A stretch of 64,000 nt of DNA from JAOADN01 sp049323795 (GTDB lineage Bacteria > Pseudomonadota > Alphaproteobacteria > Rhodobacterales > Rhodobacteraceae). The position numbers and the translations under genes are program-made. Numbering within the stretch: the stretch's first letter is position 1; each line of letters starts with the position of its first letter. Location: contig JBMOOH010000001.1 of assembly GCA_049323795.1 (NCBI GenBank), positions 150,700 through 214,699 on the forward strand. Direction: 5' to 3'. Below are positions 17,395 to 25,409 of the stretch, piece by piece. The notes beneath the pieces are model-generated. The model had not been told where the DNA came from and ran no database searches. It worked only from the letters and a program-made list of their open reading frames with translations.

Positions 17395-17718
17395 ATGTTC
17401 CTGAAGAAAGTCGATGGCCCGAGGGCCGTCACCTTGCCCGACGGCTCCAAGATGACGCGCGCCGATCTGCCCGCGCCCGAGACGAGGCGGTGGGTGGCCA
17501 GCCGCAAGGTCAAGGTGGTGCGGGCGGTTCTCTCCGGGCTTCTGCCTCTGGGCGAGGCGCTTCGTCGCTACGACCTGTCCGAGGAGGAGTTCCGGCTCTG
17601 GCGCGAGGCGGTCGAACGGCATGGAGAAAAGGCGCTGAAGGTCACCACGCTGCAGCGCTTCCGCGACCATGCGGGCGATCCGGCGCAGGCGGACGGCCGC
17701 CCATCCAGCCGCCCGTAG
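17395..17718 (+). CDS. sciP: SciP-type CtrA inhibitor (DUF1153)
   Basis: SciP is a small helix-turn-helix protein that blocks CtrA-dependent transcription in the alphaproteobacterial cell cycle. The 107-residue product is close to the Caulobacter length and shows the family block MFLKKVDGPRAVTLPDGSKM, LPAPETRRWVASRKVKVVRA and YDLSEEEFRLWREAVERHG. The upstream region contains ATTAAAT (17344-17350), half of a CtrA box at most; no TTAA-N7-TTAA pair was found. It is convergent with sufE. Confidence 0.92.
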   Translation: MFLKKVDGPRAVTLPDGSKMTRADLPAPETRRWVASRKVKVVRAVLSGLLPLGEALRRYDLSEEEFRLWREAVERHGEKALKVTTLQRFRDHAGDPAQADGRPSSRP

Positions 17719-17739
17719 CGCCCGCCGGGGCGCCGGGCG
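17719..17739. terminator. Hairpin behind sciP
   Basis: CGCCCG and CGGGCG pair around a nine-base GC-rich loop, beginning on the base after the sciP stop and facing the sufE stop 17 bases further. No T tract is present, so any terminator function would be weak or Rho-assisted. Confidence 0.3.
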
Positions 17740-17755
17740 TGACGCCGGGGCGCGT

Positions 17756-18193
17756 TCAGGCGCCGCCGCGCCCGGCCGCGTCTTCGGCAAGCGACCGCAG
17801 ACGTGCGACCATCGACTTCAGGCCGTTCGACCTCTGCGAGGACAGGTTTTCCTCGAGGTGCAGCCGCCTCAGCTCGCCCACCGCGTCGATGCGCGCGGCC
17901 TCGCGGACATCGAGACCCGAATAGAGCGCATGAAGGACCGCGATCAGTCCGCGCACGATCATCGCGTCGCTGTCGCCCTGGAAGTCGAACCGCGCCCGCG
18001 GACCCGTGCCGTCGATCATCGGGCGCAGCCACACCTGGCTCGCGCAGCCCTGCACCTTGAGTGCCGGAACCCTGAACGCCGCGTCGAGCGGCGGCATCGC
18101 CTTGCCCAGTTCGATGACATGGCGATAGCGCTCTTCCCAATCGTCGAGGAAGGCGAAGGTTTCGGCGATGTCCTCGAAGGCTGTGGCGGCCAC
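17756..18193 (-). CDS. sufE: SufE-family sulfur acceptor
   Basis: SufE accepts sulfane sulfur from a cysteine desulfurase for Fe-S cluster assembly. The 145-residue product has the typical beginning FEDIAETFAFLDDWEERYRHVIELG and the sulfur-accepting C50 in KVQGCASQVWL, plus SDAMIVRGLIAVL. No sufS or sufBCD is nearby; in Rhodobacterales the sufE gene is commonly away from the suf operon. Confidence 0.94.
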   Translation of the reverse strand: MAATAFEDIAETFAFLDDWEERYRHVIELGKAMPPLDAAFRVPALKVQGCASQVWLRPMIDGTGPRARFDFQGDSDAMIVRGLIAVLHALYSGLDVREAARIDAVGELRRLHLEENLSSQRSNGLKSMVARLRSLAEDAAGRGGA

Positions 18194-18341
18194 TGGCCTC
18201 TGCTCCCCCTACGATGCAGGTCTTTCACCTAGGTCTGCCGAGGCCCGGCGTAAAGGCCGCCGGCACACGGAAACACCCGGGCCTTTTCAGGGCTCCGCAG
18301 ATGGGCTACCCAAGGCCGGGACCATGGGGGGATCGCCTGCG

Positions 18342-18821
18342 ATGACCAGCCGGCTCAGACGACCAGCCGCCGTCGCGCTGCTTCTGGCGGCGGCGCTGAC
18401 GCTTTCCGCCTGCAGCGGTTTCCGCGACAGCCGCCTGAACCCGCGCAACTGGTTCGGACGCAGCCAGCCCCAGGAGACGGTCGCCGCCGAGACGATTCCC
18501 GCCGACCCCCGGAGCCTCGTCGATCAGGTCACGGAAATGTCGATCGAACGGATGGCGGGCGGCGCGATCGTGCGCGCCGCCGGGCTGCCGCCGACGCAGG
18601 GCTGGTGGAATGCCGAACTGGTGGCCGAGAACGATGGGCGGGCGGTGGACGGCGTGATGACGTACCGCTTCGTGATCGCCCCGCCGACCGGCCCGCGCCG
18701 TGTCTCGACCCCCCAGTCGCGCGAGGTCACGGCGGCGGTGTTCCTGTCCGACATCGGGCTTGCGGATGTGTCCCGCATCGTCGTCCAGGGCGAGCGCAAC
18801 GCGCGCACCGCCCGGCGCTGA
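18342..18821 (+). CDS. Putative lipoprotein
   Basis: The 159-residue product has a signal peptide with lipobox LSAC (cysteine near residue 25) followed by GFRDSRLNPRNWFGR. The mature part contains SIERMAGGAIVRAAGLPPTQGWWNAELVAEN and a beta-rich C-terminus. I recognise it only as a lipoprotein of the Rhodobacterales type with unknown function. ATG 18342 puts the signal peptide at the N-terminus; the open frame before it does not fit. Confidence 0.8.
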   Translation: MTSRLRRPAAVALLLAAALTLSACSGFRDSRLNPRNWFGRSQPQETVAAETIPADPRSLVDQVTEMSIERMAGGAIVRAAGLPPTQGWWNAELVAENDGRAVDGVMTYRFVIAPPTGPRRVSTPQSREVTAAVFLSDIGLADVSRIVVQGERNARTARR

Positions 18822-18834
18822 CGCGCCGGCCCGG

Positions 18835-18853
18835 CCTGCCGCGAGACGGCAGG
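18835..18853. terminator. Hairpin between lipoprotein gene and rnd
   Basis: CCTGCCG-CGAGA-CGGCAGG is a perfect 7-base stem with a 5-base loop, placed between two convergent stops (18821 and 18855). It could serve both strands. There is no T tract. Confidence 0.45.
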
Positions 18854-18854
18854 A

Positions 18855-20009
18855 TCAGATCGGCACGACCCGGACCGCGCCGCCCGATGCGGTGAGCGCG
18901 ATCTCGCCCCTGCAGAGCCTCAGCGCATCGGCCCCGAACACCTCGTGCCGCCAGCCGTGCAGCGCCGCGACGTCCCGCCCGCCGCCGGCAATGGCGTCGA
19001 GGTCGGCCGAACTGGCGATGAGCTTCTGCGCCACGCCCGTGGCTTCCGACTTCGACTTGAGCAGGACCCGCAAGAGATCGGCGAGGGCCGCGTCGGCCCG
19101 CGACTGGTCGCGGTCGTCCTCGAGCTTCGGGAAATCCTCGGGCCGCACCGAGAGACCCGCCCTGACCGCGGCGAGGATGCCGTCGGCGATGTCGCCCTTG
19201 CGGGCCTCGCGCAGGAGAAGCCGCGACCGGCCGAGATCCTCGGAGGTCAGCGGCTTGCTCGACGCAAGCTCGAGCAGCGCGTCATCCTTGAAGACGCGCG
19301 ATCTCGGGATGTTCCGGGTCTGCGCGTAGTCCTCGCGGAACCGCGCGAGCTCGCGCACGATGGCGAGGAACCGGCCCGAATTCGTGCGCGTCTTGACCCG
19401 CTGCCAGGCTTCGTGCGGTCGGGTGATGTAGGTCTCGGGGTCCGTCAGCGCGGCAAGCTCTTCCTCGAGCCAGGCGGTGCGCCCGGATTTCACGAGCTGG
19501 GCCGACAGGAATTCGTAGATCACCCGCAGATGCGTCACGTCCGCCAGCGCATAGTCCATCTGGGCGTCGGTCAGGGGCCGGCGGGACCAGTCGGTGAAGC
19601 GCGAGGTCTTGTCGAGGCTTTCGCGGGCGATCTTCTTGACCAGCGTCTCGTAGCCCGCCTGCTCGCCGAAGCCGCAGACCATCGCGGCGACCTGCGTGTC
19701 GAACAGGGGCTTCGGAAACACCTTCCCTTCGACGAAGAAGATTTCGAGATCCTGCCGGGCCGCATGGAAGACCTTCACCGTCGCCTCGTGCCGGAACAGG
19801 TCGTAGAGCGGTTCGAGCGACAGGCCATCGACCATCGGGTCGACGAGGGCCGCTCCGCCATCCTTGCCGGACAGTGCGAGCTGGATGAGGCAGAGCCTCG
19901 CGTAATAGGTCCGTTCCCGGAGGAATTCGGTATCGATGGTGACGTAAGGCGCGGCCCGGGCGGCCTCGCAGAACCGGGCAAGGCCTTCGGTCGTCGTGAT
20001 GGTCTGCAT
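18855..20009 (-). CDS. rnd: Ribonuclease D
   Basis: This 3'-5' exonuclease trims stable RNA precursors, especially tRNA. The 384-residue product has the DEDDy catalytic set: D26 and E28 in TIDTEFLRERTYY, D87 in HAARQDLEIFF, Y153 and D157 in MDYALADVTHL. HRDC-type helical domains make up the C-terminal part. ATG 20009 gives the usual MQTITTTEGLARFCE; the longer frame to 20126 has no conserved residues. Confidence 0.95.
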   Translation of the reverse strand: MQTITTTEGLARFCEAARAAPYVTIDTEFLRERTYYARLCLIQLALSGKDGGAALVDPMVDGLSLEPLYDLFRHEATVKVFHAARQDLEIFFVEGKVFPKPLFDTQVAAMVCGFGEQAGYETLVKKIARESLDKTSRFTDWSRRPLTDAQMDYALADVTHLRVIYEFLSAQLVKSGRTAWLEEELAALTDPETYITRPHEAWQRVKTRTNSGRFLAIVRELARFREDYAQTRNIPRSRVFKDDALLELASSKPLTSEDLGRSRLLLREARKGDIADGILAAVRAGLSVRPEDFPKLEDDRDQSRADAALADLLRVLLKSKSEATGVAQKLIASSADLDAIAGGGRDVAALHGWRHEVFGADALRLCRGEIALTASGGAVRVVPI

Positions 20010-20211
20010 CGGGCGCTTTCTCGGGCACGGGGTCATCCCGCAGGGTCCGCCCCTCTTATGGGACTGCGCCGGCATTGAAAAGAACGTTCGCCGGGCGCCG
20101 CCGCTTCGTCCGAGCGGGCGTTGCATTGCTGCAGATCAAGGTCGATCCTGCGGCGCCGGCCCAGACTGGACGCGACCTGGAGCAGCCCGAAGGAGTGGCA
20201 AGCGCATCCCG

Positions 20212-21396
20212 ATGTCAGACCCCCTCTCCGGAATCGTCGTCCTCGACCTGACGCATGTGCTCGCCGGGCCGTTCTCGGCCATGACGCTCGGCGATCTCGG
20301 GGCGCATGTCATCAAGGTCGAACGGCCCGCAACCGGCGACGACACGCGGGCCTTCCCGCCCTTCGTGGGCAAGGACAGCGCCTATTTCGCGGCGCTCAAC
20401 CGCGGCAAGCAGTCGATCGCGCTGGACCTGAAGGCACCGCCGGACCGGGCCGTCTTCGACCGGCTTCTGGCGCGCGCGGACGTTCTGCTGGAAAACTTCC
20501 GGCCCGGAACGATGGAGCGTCTGGGCTATGGATATGAGGATTTGTCGAAGCGCTTCCCGAAGCTTGTCTATGGCGCCGTCTCGGGCTTCGGACACAGCGG
20601 CCCCGAAAGCGGAAAGGCGGCCTACGACATGGTGATCCAGGCCCGCGGCGGGGTCATGTCGATCACCGGCGAGGAGGGCGGCAAGCCGGTGCGGGTGGGC
20701 GCGTCGATCGGGGATGTCACGGCGGGGCTCTATCTGACGCAGGGAATCCTTGCGGCGCTCTTCCGGCGGGAGCGGACGGGGGAAGGGGCGAAGGTGGATA
20801 TCGCGATGCTCGATTCGCAGGTGGCGATACTCGAGCACGCGCTCGTGCTGGCCTCGGTCACAGGCCGCGCGCCGGGGCCGACCGGGGCGCGGCACCCGAC
20901 GATCGCGCCCTTCTCGACCTTCCGTGCGGCCGATGGCTTCGTCGTCATCGCCGCCGGAAACGACCGGCTTTTCAGAACCCTGTGCGGCGCCCTCGGGATC
21001 CCGGAGATGGCCGACGACTCCGCCTTCGCGACCAACACGGCGCGGGCTGCCAACGTCCATCTCCTCAAGCGGCGGATCGAGGCGGTGACACTGACGAAGG
21101 GGAGGACGGAGTGGGTGGCGGCGTTCGAGGCGGCGGGGGTGCCGACGGGGCTTGTTCAGGACATGACCGAGGTGCTGGCGGACCCCCAGCTTCTGGCGCG
21201 GAACATGATCGTCCGCATCGAGGGGCGGAACGACGGGCCCGCGTTCGTGGCCGCCGGGAACCCGATCAAGATGACGGGACTTGACGACACCGCCCGCCGC
21301 CCGCCTGCGCCGTCCCTTGACGGCGACCGGCAGGCGGTGCTCGACTGGCTCGGCGCGCCCGCCGGGACGGGCGGAACGGGCCGTTCCAGCACCTGA
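20212..21396 (+). CDS. Class III CoA-transferase (CaiB/BaiF family)
   Basis: Enzymes of this family move CoA between carboxylic acids. The 394-residue product shows VLDLTHVLAGPFSAMTLGDLGAHVIKVE, NRGKQSIALDLK, ENFRPGTMERLG and AYDMVIQARGGVMS, which contains the catalytic aspartate. It is full length. The substrate cannot be told from sequence. A GST gene follows after 12 bases, suggesting co-transcription. Confidence 0.93.
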   Translation: MSDPLSGIVVLDLTHVLAGPFSAMTLGDLGAHVIKVERPATGDDTRAFPPFVGKDSAYFAALNRGKQSIALDLKAPPDRAVFDRLLARADVLLENFRPGTMERLGYGYEDLSKRFPKLVYGAVSGFGHSGPESGKAAYDMVIQARGGVMSITGEEGGKPVRVGASIGDVTAGLYLTQGILAALFRRERTGEGAKVDIAMLDSQVAILEHALVLASVTGRAPGPTGARHPTIAPFSTFRAADGFVVIAAGNDRLFRTLCGALGIPEMADDSAFATNTARAANVHLLKRRIEAVTLTKGRTEWVAAFEAAGVPTGLVQDMTEVLADPQLLARNMIVRIEGRNDGPAFVAAGNPIKMTGLDDTARRPPAPSLDGDRQAVLDWLGAPAGTGGTGRSST

Positions 21397-21408
21397 GGAA
21401 TGCAAGCC

Positions 21409-22035
21409 ATGGAATTGATCGGACAATACGATTCCCCCTTCGTGCGTCGTGTCGCCATTGCCCTCCGCCTCTATGCCATCCCGTTCACTCACAACCGCTG
21501 GTCGGCCTTCGGCGATGCCGGGAAGCTGCGCGAGGTGAACCCGCTGATCCGGGTTCCGACGCTGGTTCTCGATGACGGCGATGTGCTGACCGACAGCCAC
21601 ATGATCCTCGACTATCTCGACGGGATCGTCGCGCCGGAAGCGGCGATGTTTCCCCGGACCGAGCCGGAACGGCACCGGCACCTGGCGGTGGCGGCACTGG
21701 CGACGGGACTGGGGGACAAGTGCGTGAGCCTTTTCTACGAGGGGCGCCTGCACGACAGGGTTTCGGACGTCTGGGTGGCGCGCTGCCGGGCGCAGATCGC
21801 GGCGGTGATGGCGCGGCTCGAAGCGGATCGTGGCGCAAGATCGGCGGCGTACTGGTTCGGCGACCGGATCGGACATGCCGACATCGCGGTTGCCTGCGTG
21901 CTGGGCTTCGGGTCGGCGGCGGTGCCGGATGCGGTGCGGATGGACCGCCACCCCGCCCTCCAGGCGCATTGCGCCCGGTGCGAGGCGCTCGGGGTGTTCA
22001 GGGAGATCTCGCAGCCCTTCGCTCCGCCCTCCTGA
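21409..22035 (+). CDS. Glutathione S-transferase family protein
   Basis: The 208-residue product has a thioredoxin-like N-terminal domain (MELIGQYDSPFVRRVAIAL, then IRVPTLVLDDG and TDSHMILDYLD) and a helical C-terminal domain (WFGDRIGHADIAVACVLGF). GAGGA at 21394-21398 is well spaced for ATG 21409, whereas ATG 21400 follows it almost directly; 21409 is chosen. Substrate unknown; grouped with the CoA-transferase gene. Confidence 0.9.
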   Translation: MELIGQYDSPFVRRVAIALRLYAIPFTHNRWSAFGDAGKLREVNPLIRVPTLVLDDGDVLTDSHMILDYLDGIVAPEAAMFPRTEPERHRHLAVAALATGLGDKCVSLFYEGRLHDRVSDVWVARCRAQIAAVMARLEADRGARSAAYWFGDRIGHADIAVACVLGFGSAAVPDAVRMDRHPALQAHCARCEALGVFREISQPFAPPS

Positions 22036-22169
22036 CCGGTCCGGCATCCCGCAGGGCCCGCCGCAGGGCGCCTCCTGCCGCAGCCGGACCGGAACCTGCC
22101 GCTTGCAGGCATTGCTTGGCCCGCCCGTCCCCCTACAACAGCGCGGGAACAACCGCGCGGAACGGACAG

Positions 22170-24221
22170 ATGGCAGACGGCAGCGGCGACGCACTGGTGA
22201 TCTTCACGCCTTCGGGCAAGCGCGGGCGGTTTCCCGCGGGCACGCCCGTCCTGACGGCGGCGCGGCAGCTTGGCGTCGATCTCGACTCGGTCTGCGGCGG
22301 GCGCGGCATCTGCTCGAAGTGCCAGGTCACGCCGGGCTATGGCGAGTTCCCGAAGCATGGCGTCACCGTCGCCCCCGACGCCCTGTCGGAATGGAACGCG
22401 GTCGAGGACCGGTACAAGCGTGTGCGCGGGCTGACCGAGGGGCGGCGCCTCGGCTGTCAGGCGAAGATCATGCGCGATGTCGTGATCGACGTTCCGCCCG
22501 AAAGCCAGGTCCACAAGCAGGTCATCCGCAAGTCGGCGACCGTGCGGGACATCACGATGGACCCGGCGACCCGGACCTACTACGTCGAGGTCGCAGAGCC
22601 CGACATGCACGAACCCTCGGGCGATCTTCAGCGGCTGAAGGACGCGCTGAGGACGCAGTGGCAGATCGACGGGATCGAGATCGACCTGCCCCTGCTCAGG
22701 CGGCTTCAGCCGGTCCTGCGCAAGGGCGGCTGGAAGGTCACGGTCGTCATCAACAAGGAACATCGTGGTCCGGCGCGGATCGTCGACATCTTCCCCGGCT
22801 TCTGGGAGGGGCGGCTCTGCGGCCTCGCCATCGACCTCGGATCGACCACCATCGCGGCGCATCTCTGCGACCTGACGGACGGGGCGGTGCTGGCGTCCTC
22901 GGGCCTGATGAACCCGCAGATCCGCTTCGGCGAGGACCTGATGAGCCGGGTTTCCTACGCGATGATGAACCCCGGCGGCGATGTCGAGATGACGAAGGCG
23001 GTGCGCGAGGCGATCAATGCGCTCGCCGCCTCCGTCGCCAGGGAGGCGGGGGTCGATCCGACCCACATCGTGGAAACGGTGTTCGTGATGAACCCGGTGA
23101 TGCACCACCTGCTTCTGGGTATCGACCCGGTGGAACTCGGCCAGGCGCCCTTCGCGCTCGCCTCGGGCGAGTCACTGTCGCTGGCCGCGCGCGAACTGGA
23201 TCTGGCCGCGATCAACCCCGGCGCGCGGGTCTATGTGCTGCCGCTGATCGCGGGTCACGTGGGGGCGGACTGCGCGGGCGTGGCATTGTCCGAGGAACCG
23301 AACAAATCCGAGGAAATGGAACTGATCGTTGACGTGGGCACGAATGCCGAGATCCTGCTCGGCAACAAGGCCCGCGTGCTGGCCTGTTCCTCGCCCACAG
23401 GCCCGGCCTTCGAGGGTGCGCAGATCTCGAGCGGTCAGCGGGCGGCGCCGGGCGCCATCGAGCGGGTCGAGATCGACCCGGTGACGAAGGAGCCGCGGTT
23501 CAAGGTCATCGGCTGCGACCTCTGGTCGGACGATCCGGGCTTCGCCGCGGCCACCAAGCGCACCGGCGTCACCGGCATCTGCGGGTCGGGGATCATCGAG
23601 GTGATCGCCGAGATGCGGCTTGCCGGCCTCGTGGACGCGGCGGGGCTGATCGGGTCGGCCGAGCAGACCGGCACGGCGCGGGTGATCCCGCAGGGGCGCG
23701 TCCATGCCTATGTGCTGCACGACGGCACCGCCGAGGGCGGACCGCTCATCACCGTGACGCAGACCGATATCCGGGCGATCCAGCTGGCGAAGTCGGCGCT
23801 CTATGCGGGCGCGCGGCTCCTGATGGATGAGCTTCACATCGACAAGGTGGACAAGGTGATCCTTGCGGGCGCATTCGGTGCGCATATCAGCCCCAAGCAC
23901 GCGATGGTCCTGGGAATGATCCCCGACGTGCCCCTGGACAAGGTCATCAGCGCGGGCAACGCCGCCGGCACGGGCGCGCGGATCGCGCTTCTGAACGTCG
24001 GCGCGCGGGTGGCGATCGAGCGGGAAGTGAGCCGCATCCACAAGGTCGAGACGGCGATCGAGCCGCGCTTCCAGGAACACTTCGTGGCCGCGAACGCGAT
24101 CCCGCATGCGACGGCGGAGTTCCCGGAACTCCGCAAGGTCGTCACCCTGCCCGACGTGTCGTTCAACACCGGCGGCGGCGGCGGCGGGGCGGATGGCGGG
24201 CGCAGGCGCCGCCGGGGATGA
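22170..24221 (+). CDS. RACo-like corrinoid reductive activator (2Fe-2S + ASKHA ATPase)
   Basis: Proteins of this type use ATP and a 2Fe-2S cluster to reduce inactive cob(II)alamin on corrinoid proteins. The 683-residue product has a plant-type ferredoxin domain with C42, C48, C51 and C96, a linker, and a long ASKHA domain (DUF4445/RamA-type) with GLAIDLGSTTIAAHLCD, ELIVDVGTNAEI, VTGICGSGIIEVI and VILAGAFGAHISPKHA. The obvious client is the corrinoid protein encoded near 14 kb. In roseobacters such a protein is thought to replace the MetH reactivation domain. The C-terminal tail is glycine/arginine-rich. Its stop overlaps the ATG of the sigma-factor pseudogene. Confidence 0.92.
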   Translation: MADGSGDALVIFTPSGKRGRFPAGTPVLTAARQLGVDLDSVCGGRGICSKCQVTPGYGEFPKHGVTVAPDALSEWNAVEDRYKRVRGLTEGRRLGCQAKIMRDVVIDVPPESQVHKQVIRKSATVRDITMDPATRTYYVEVAEPDMHEPSGDLQRLKDALRTQWQIDGIEIDLPLLRRLQPVLRKGGWKVTVVINKEHRGPARIVDIFPGFWEGRLCGLAIDLGSTTIAAHLCDLTDGAVLASSGLMNPQIRFGEDLMSRVSYAMMNPGGDVEMTKAVREAINALAASVAREAGVDPTHIVETVFVMNPVMHHLLLGIDPVELGQAPFALASGESLSLAARELDLAAINPGARVYVLPLIAGHVGADCAGVALSEEPNKSEEMELIVDVGTNAEILLGNKARVLACSSPTGPAFEGAQISSGQRAAPGAIERVEIDPVTKEPRFKVIGCDLWSDDPGFAAATKRTGVTGICGSGIIEVIAEMRLAGLVDAAGLIGSAEQTGTARVIPQGRVHAYVLHDGTAEGGPLITVTQTDIRAIQLAKSALYAGARLLMDELHIDKVDKVILAGAFGAHISPKHAMVLGMIPDVPLDKVISAGNAAGTGARIALLNVGARVAIEREVSRIHKVETAIEPRFQEHFVAANAIPHATAEFPELRKVVTLPDVSFNTGGGGGGADGGRRRRRG

Positions 24222-24677
24222 GTCCGGGGACCGCGGGCGACCCGGTCGCAGACCTGATCCTTCGGGTCGCCGCGGCCGACCGTGACGCCTTCCGCGCGCT
24301 CTATTCGGGGGCGGGGGCGAAACTTATGGGGGTCGCGGTCCGTATCCTTGGCGACAGGTCGGAGGCCGAGGACGCCTTGCAGGAGACGATGACACGCATC
24401 TGGCTGAACGCCCGGCGGTTCGACCCCGCCCGGGCACGCGGGATGACCTGGGCCATCGCGATCATGCGGAACCTGTGCATCGACCGGCTGCGGGCGCGGG
24501 GGCCGGCGACCGAGACCGAGGCAGTGCTCGAGGCGGTGGGCGGCGGCAGTCCGGGGGGCCTATCTCGACGGGCTGTCCTATGAGCGGCTGGCGGCGCGGC
24601 ACGGGATACCGCTCAACACCATGAGGTCGTGGCTGCGGCGGGGCCTTCAGCGCCTGAAGGAGTGCCTCGGGCCATGA
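24218..24677 (+). pseudogene. Broken ECF sigma factor
   Basis: The first 100 codons encode an intact sigma-2 region (AFRALYSGAGAKLMGVAVRI, EDALQETMTRIWLNARRFDP, RGMTWAIAIMRNLCIDRLRA). The frame then ends at 24583, while the sigma-4 region AYLDGLSYERLAARHGIP, NTMRSWLRRGLQRLKECL continues in another frame to 24677. The shift falls at a run of six G (24553-24558). The linker is also several residues shorter than in relatives, so I see both a small deletion and a frameshift. It starts with ATG overlapping the RACo stop. Sequencing error at the G run could explain the shift but not the missing residues. Confidence 0.85.
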
Positions 24678-25149
24678 CCGATCCGATGCGCGGGATGGGC
24701 GACGACGAGGGGCTTGCGGCGGAATACGTGCTGGGCACGCTGCCCCTGCCCGACCGGACCGAAGCCGAACGGCGGATCGTGCAGGACCCGGCCTTCGCGG
24801 CGATGGTCGCGGCGTGGGAGGGGCGGCTTGCGGGACTGAACGCGGGATATGCCGAGGCGGCGCCCCCGGCGGGGGTGGTGCAGCGCGTCGAGGCGCGGCT
24901 CTTCCCGCTGGCGCCGCAGCGGAGGCGGCCGTGGAGCGTGGTGGCGGGGGCGGTCGCGGGGCTGGCGCTTGCGGCGCTGGCCGCGGGCGTGGTGCTGCCG
25001 GTCGTGACGCCCGGGCCGCCGGCGGTGACGGGGGGCTGACGGCGGAGCTCACGGGCGAGGGTCAGGCGCTGGTCGTGGCGGCGCGCTATGACGCGGCGGC
25101 GAGGCGGCTGACGGTGCGGCGGAGCGCGGGGGCGGCGGCAAATCCGTGA
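24674..25149 (+). pseudogene. Broken anti-sigma factor (RskA type)
   Basis: The ATG overlaps the end of the sigma-factor remnant (ATGA). The N-terminal anti-sigma domain (EYVLGTLPLPDRTEAERRI, FAAMVAAWEGRLAGLN) and one membrane segment (VVAGAVAGLALAALAAGVVL) are intact. The frame then stops at 25039 after a six-G run (25030-25035). Periplasmic-domain sequence (LTAELTGEGQALVVAARYD, RRLTVRRSAGAAA) continues in another frame and breaks off. The rest of the C-terminal domain is gone; the sequence passes directly into a fasciclin-domain fragment. Confidence 0.85.
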
Positions 25150-25310
25150 TCGGGACGCTCGGAGGCTGCACGCTCACCGCCGCGATGGAAGGCGGCAGGA
25201 TCAGCCTGACCGACAAGAACGGCAGCGTGGCGCATGTGATGATCGCGGACGTGGCGCAGTCGAACGGTGTCATCCATGTCATCGACAGGGTGATGCTGCC
25301 GAAGATGTGA
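25140..25310 (+). pseudogene. C-terminal fragment of a fasciclin-domain protein
   Basis: A third reading frame encodes about 56 residues typical of the end of a fasciclin (FAS1) domain: ISLTDKNGSVAHVMIADV and QSNGVIHVIDRVMLP, then a stop. No start, signal peptide or first half of the domain remains. In many Rhodobacterales a secreted fasciclin protein is encoded beside an ECF sigma/anti-sigma pair, so this looks like the target gene fused by deletion to its regulator. Confidence 0.8.
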
Positions 25311-25409
25311 CGCCACTCCGCCGTCCCATCCCCGGCGCCCGCGCAGGTTCCCGCATGGCGCACGCGGCGGCGGGGCTGTCGCGGCAGCGGCGGCCCCGCC
25401 GGCCCGGCC

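Noticed and set aside
20215..22194. 659-codon minus-strand frame opposite the CoA-transferase and GST genes
   Set aside because: Shadow of two well-supported genes; composition typical of antisense reading.
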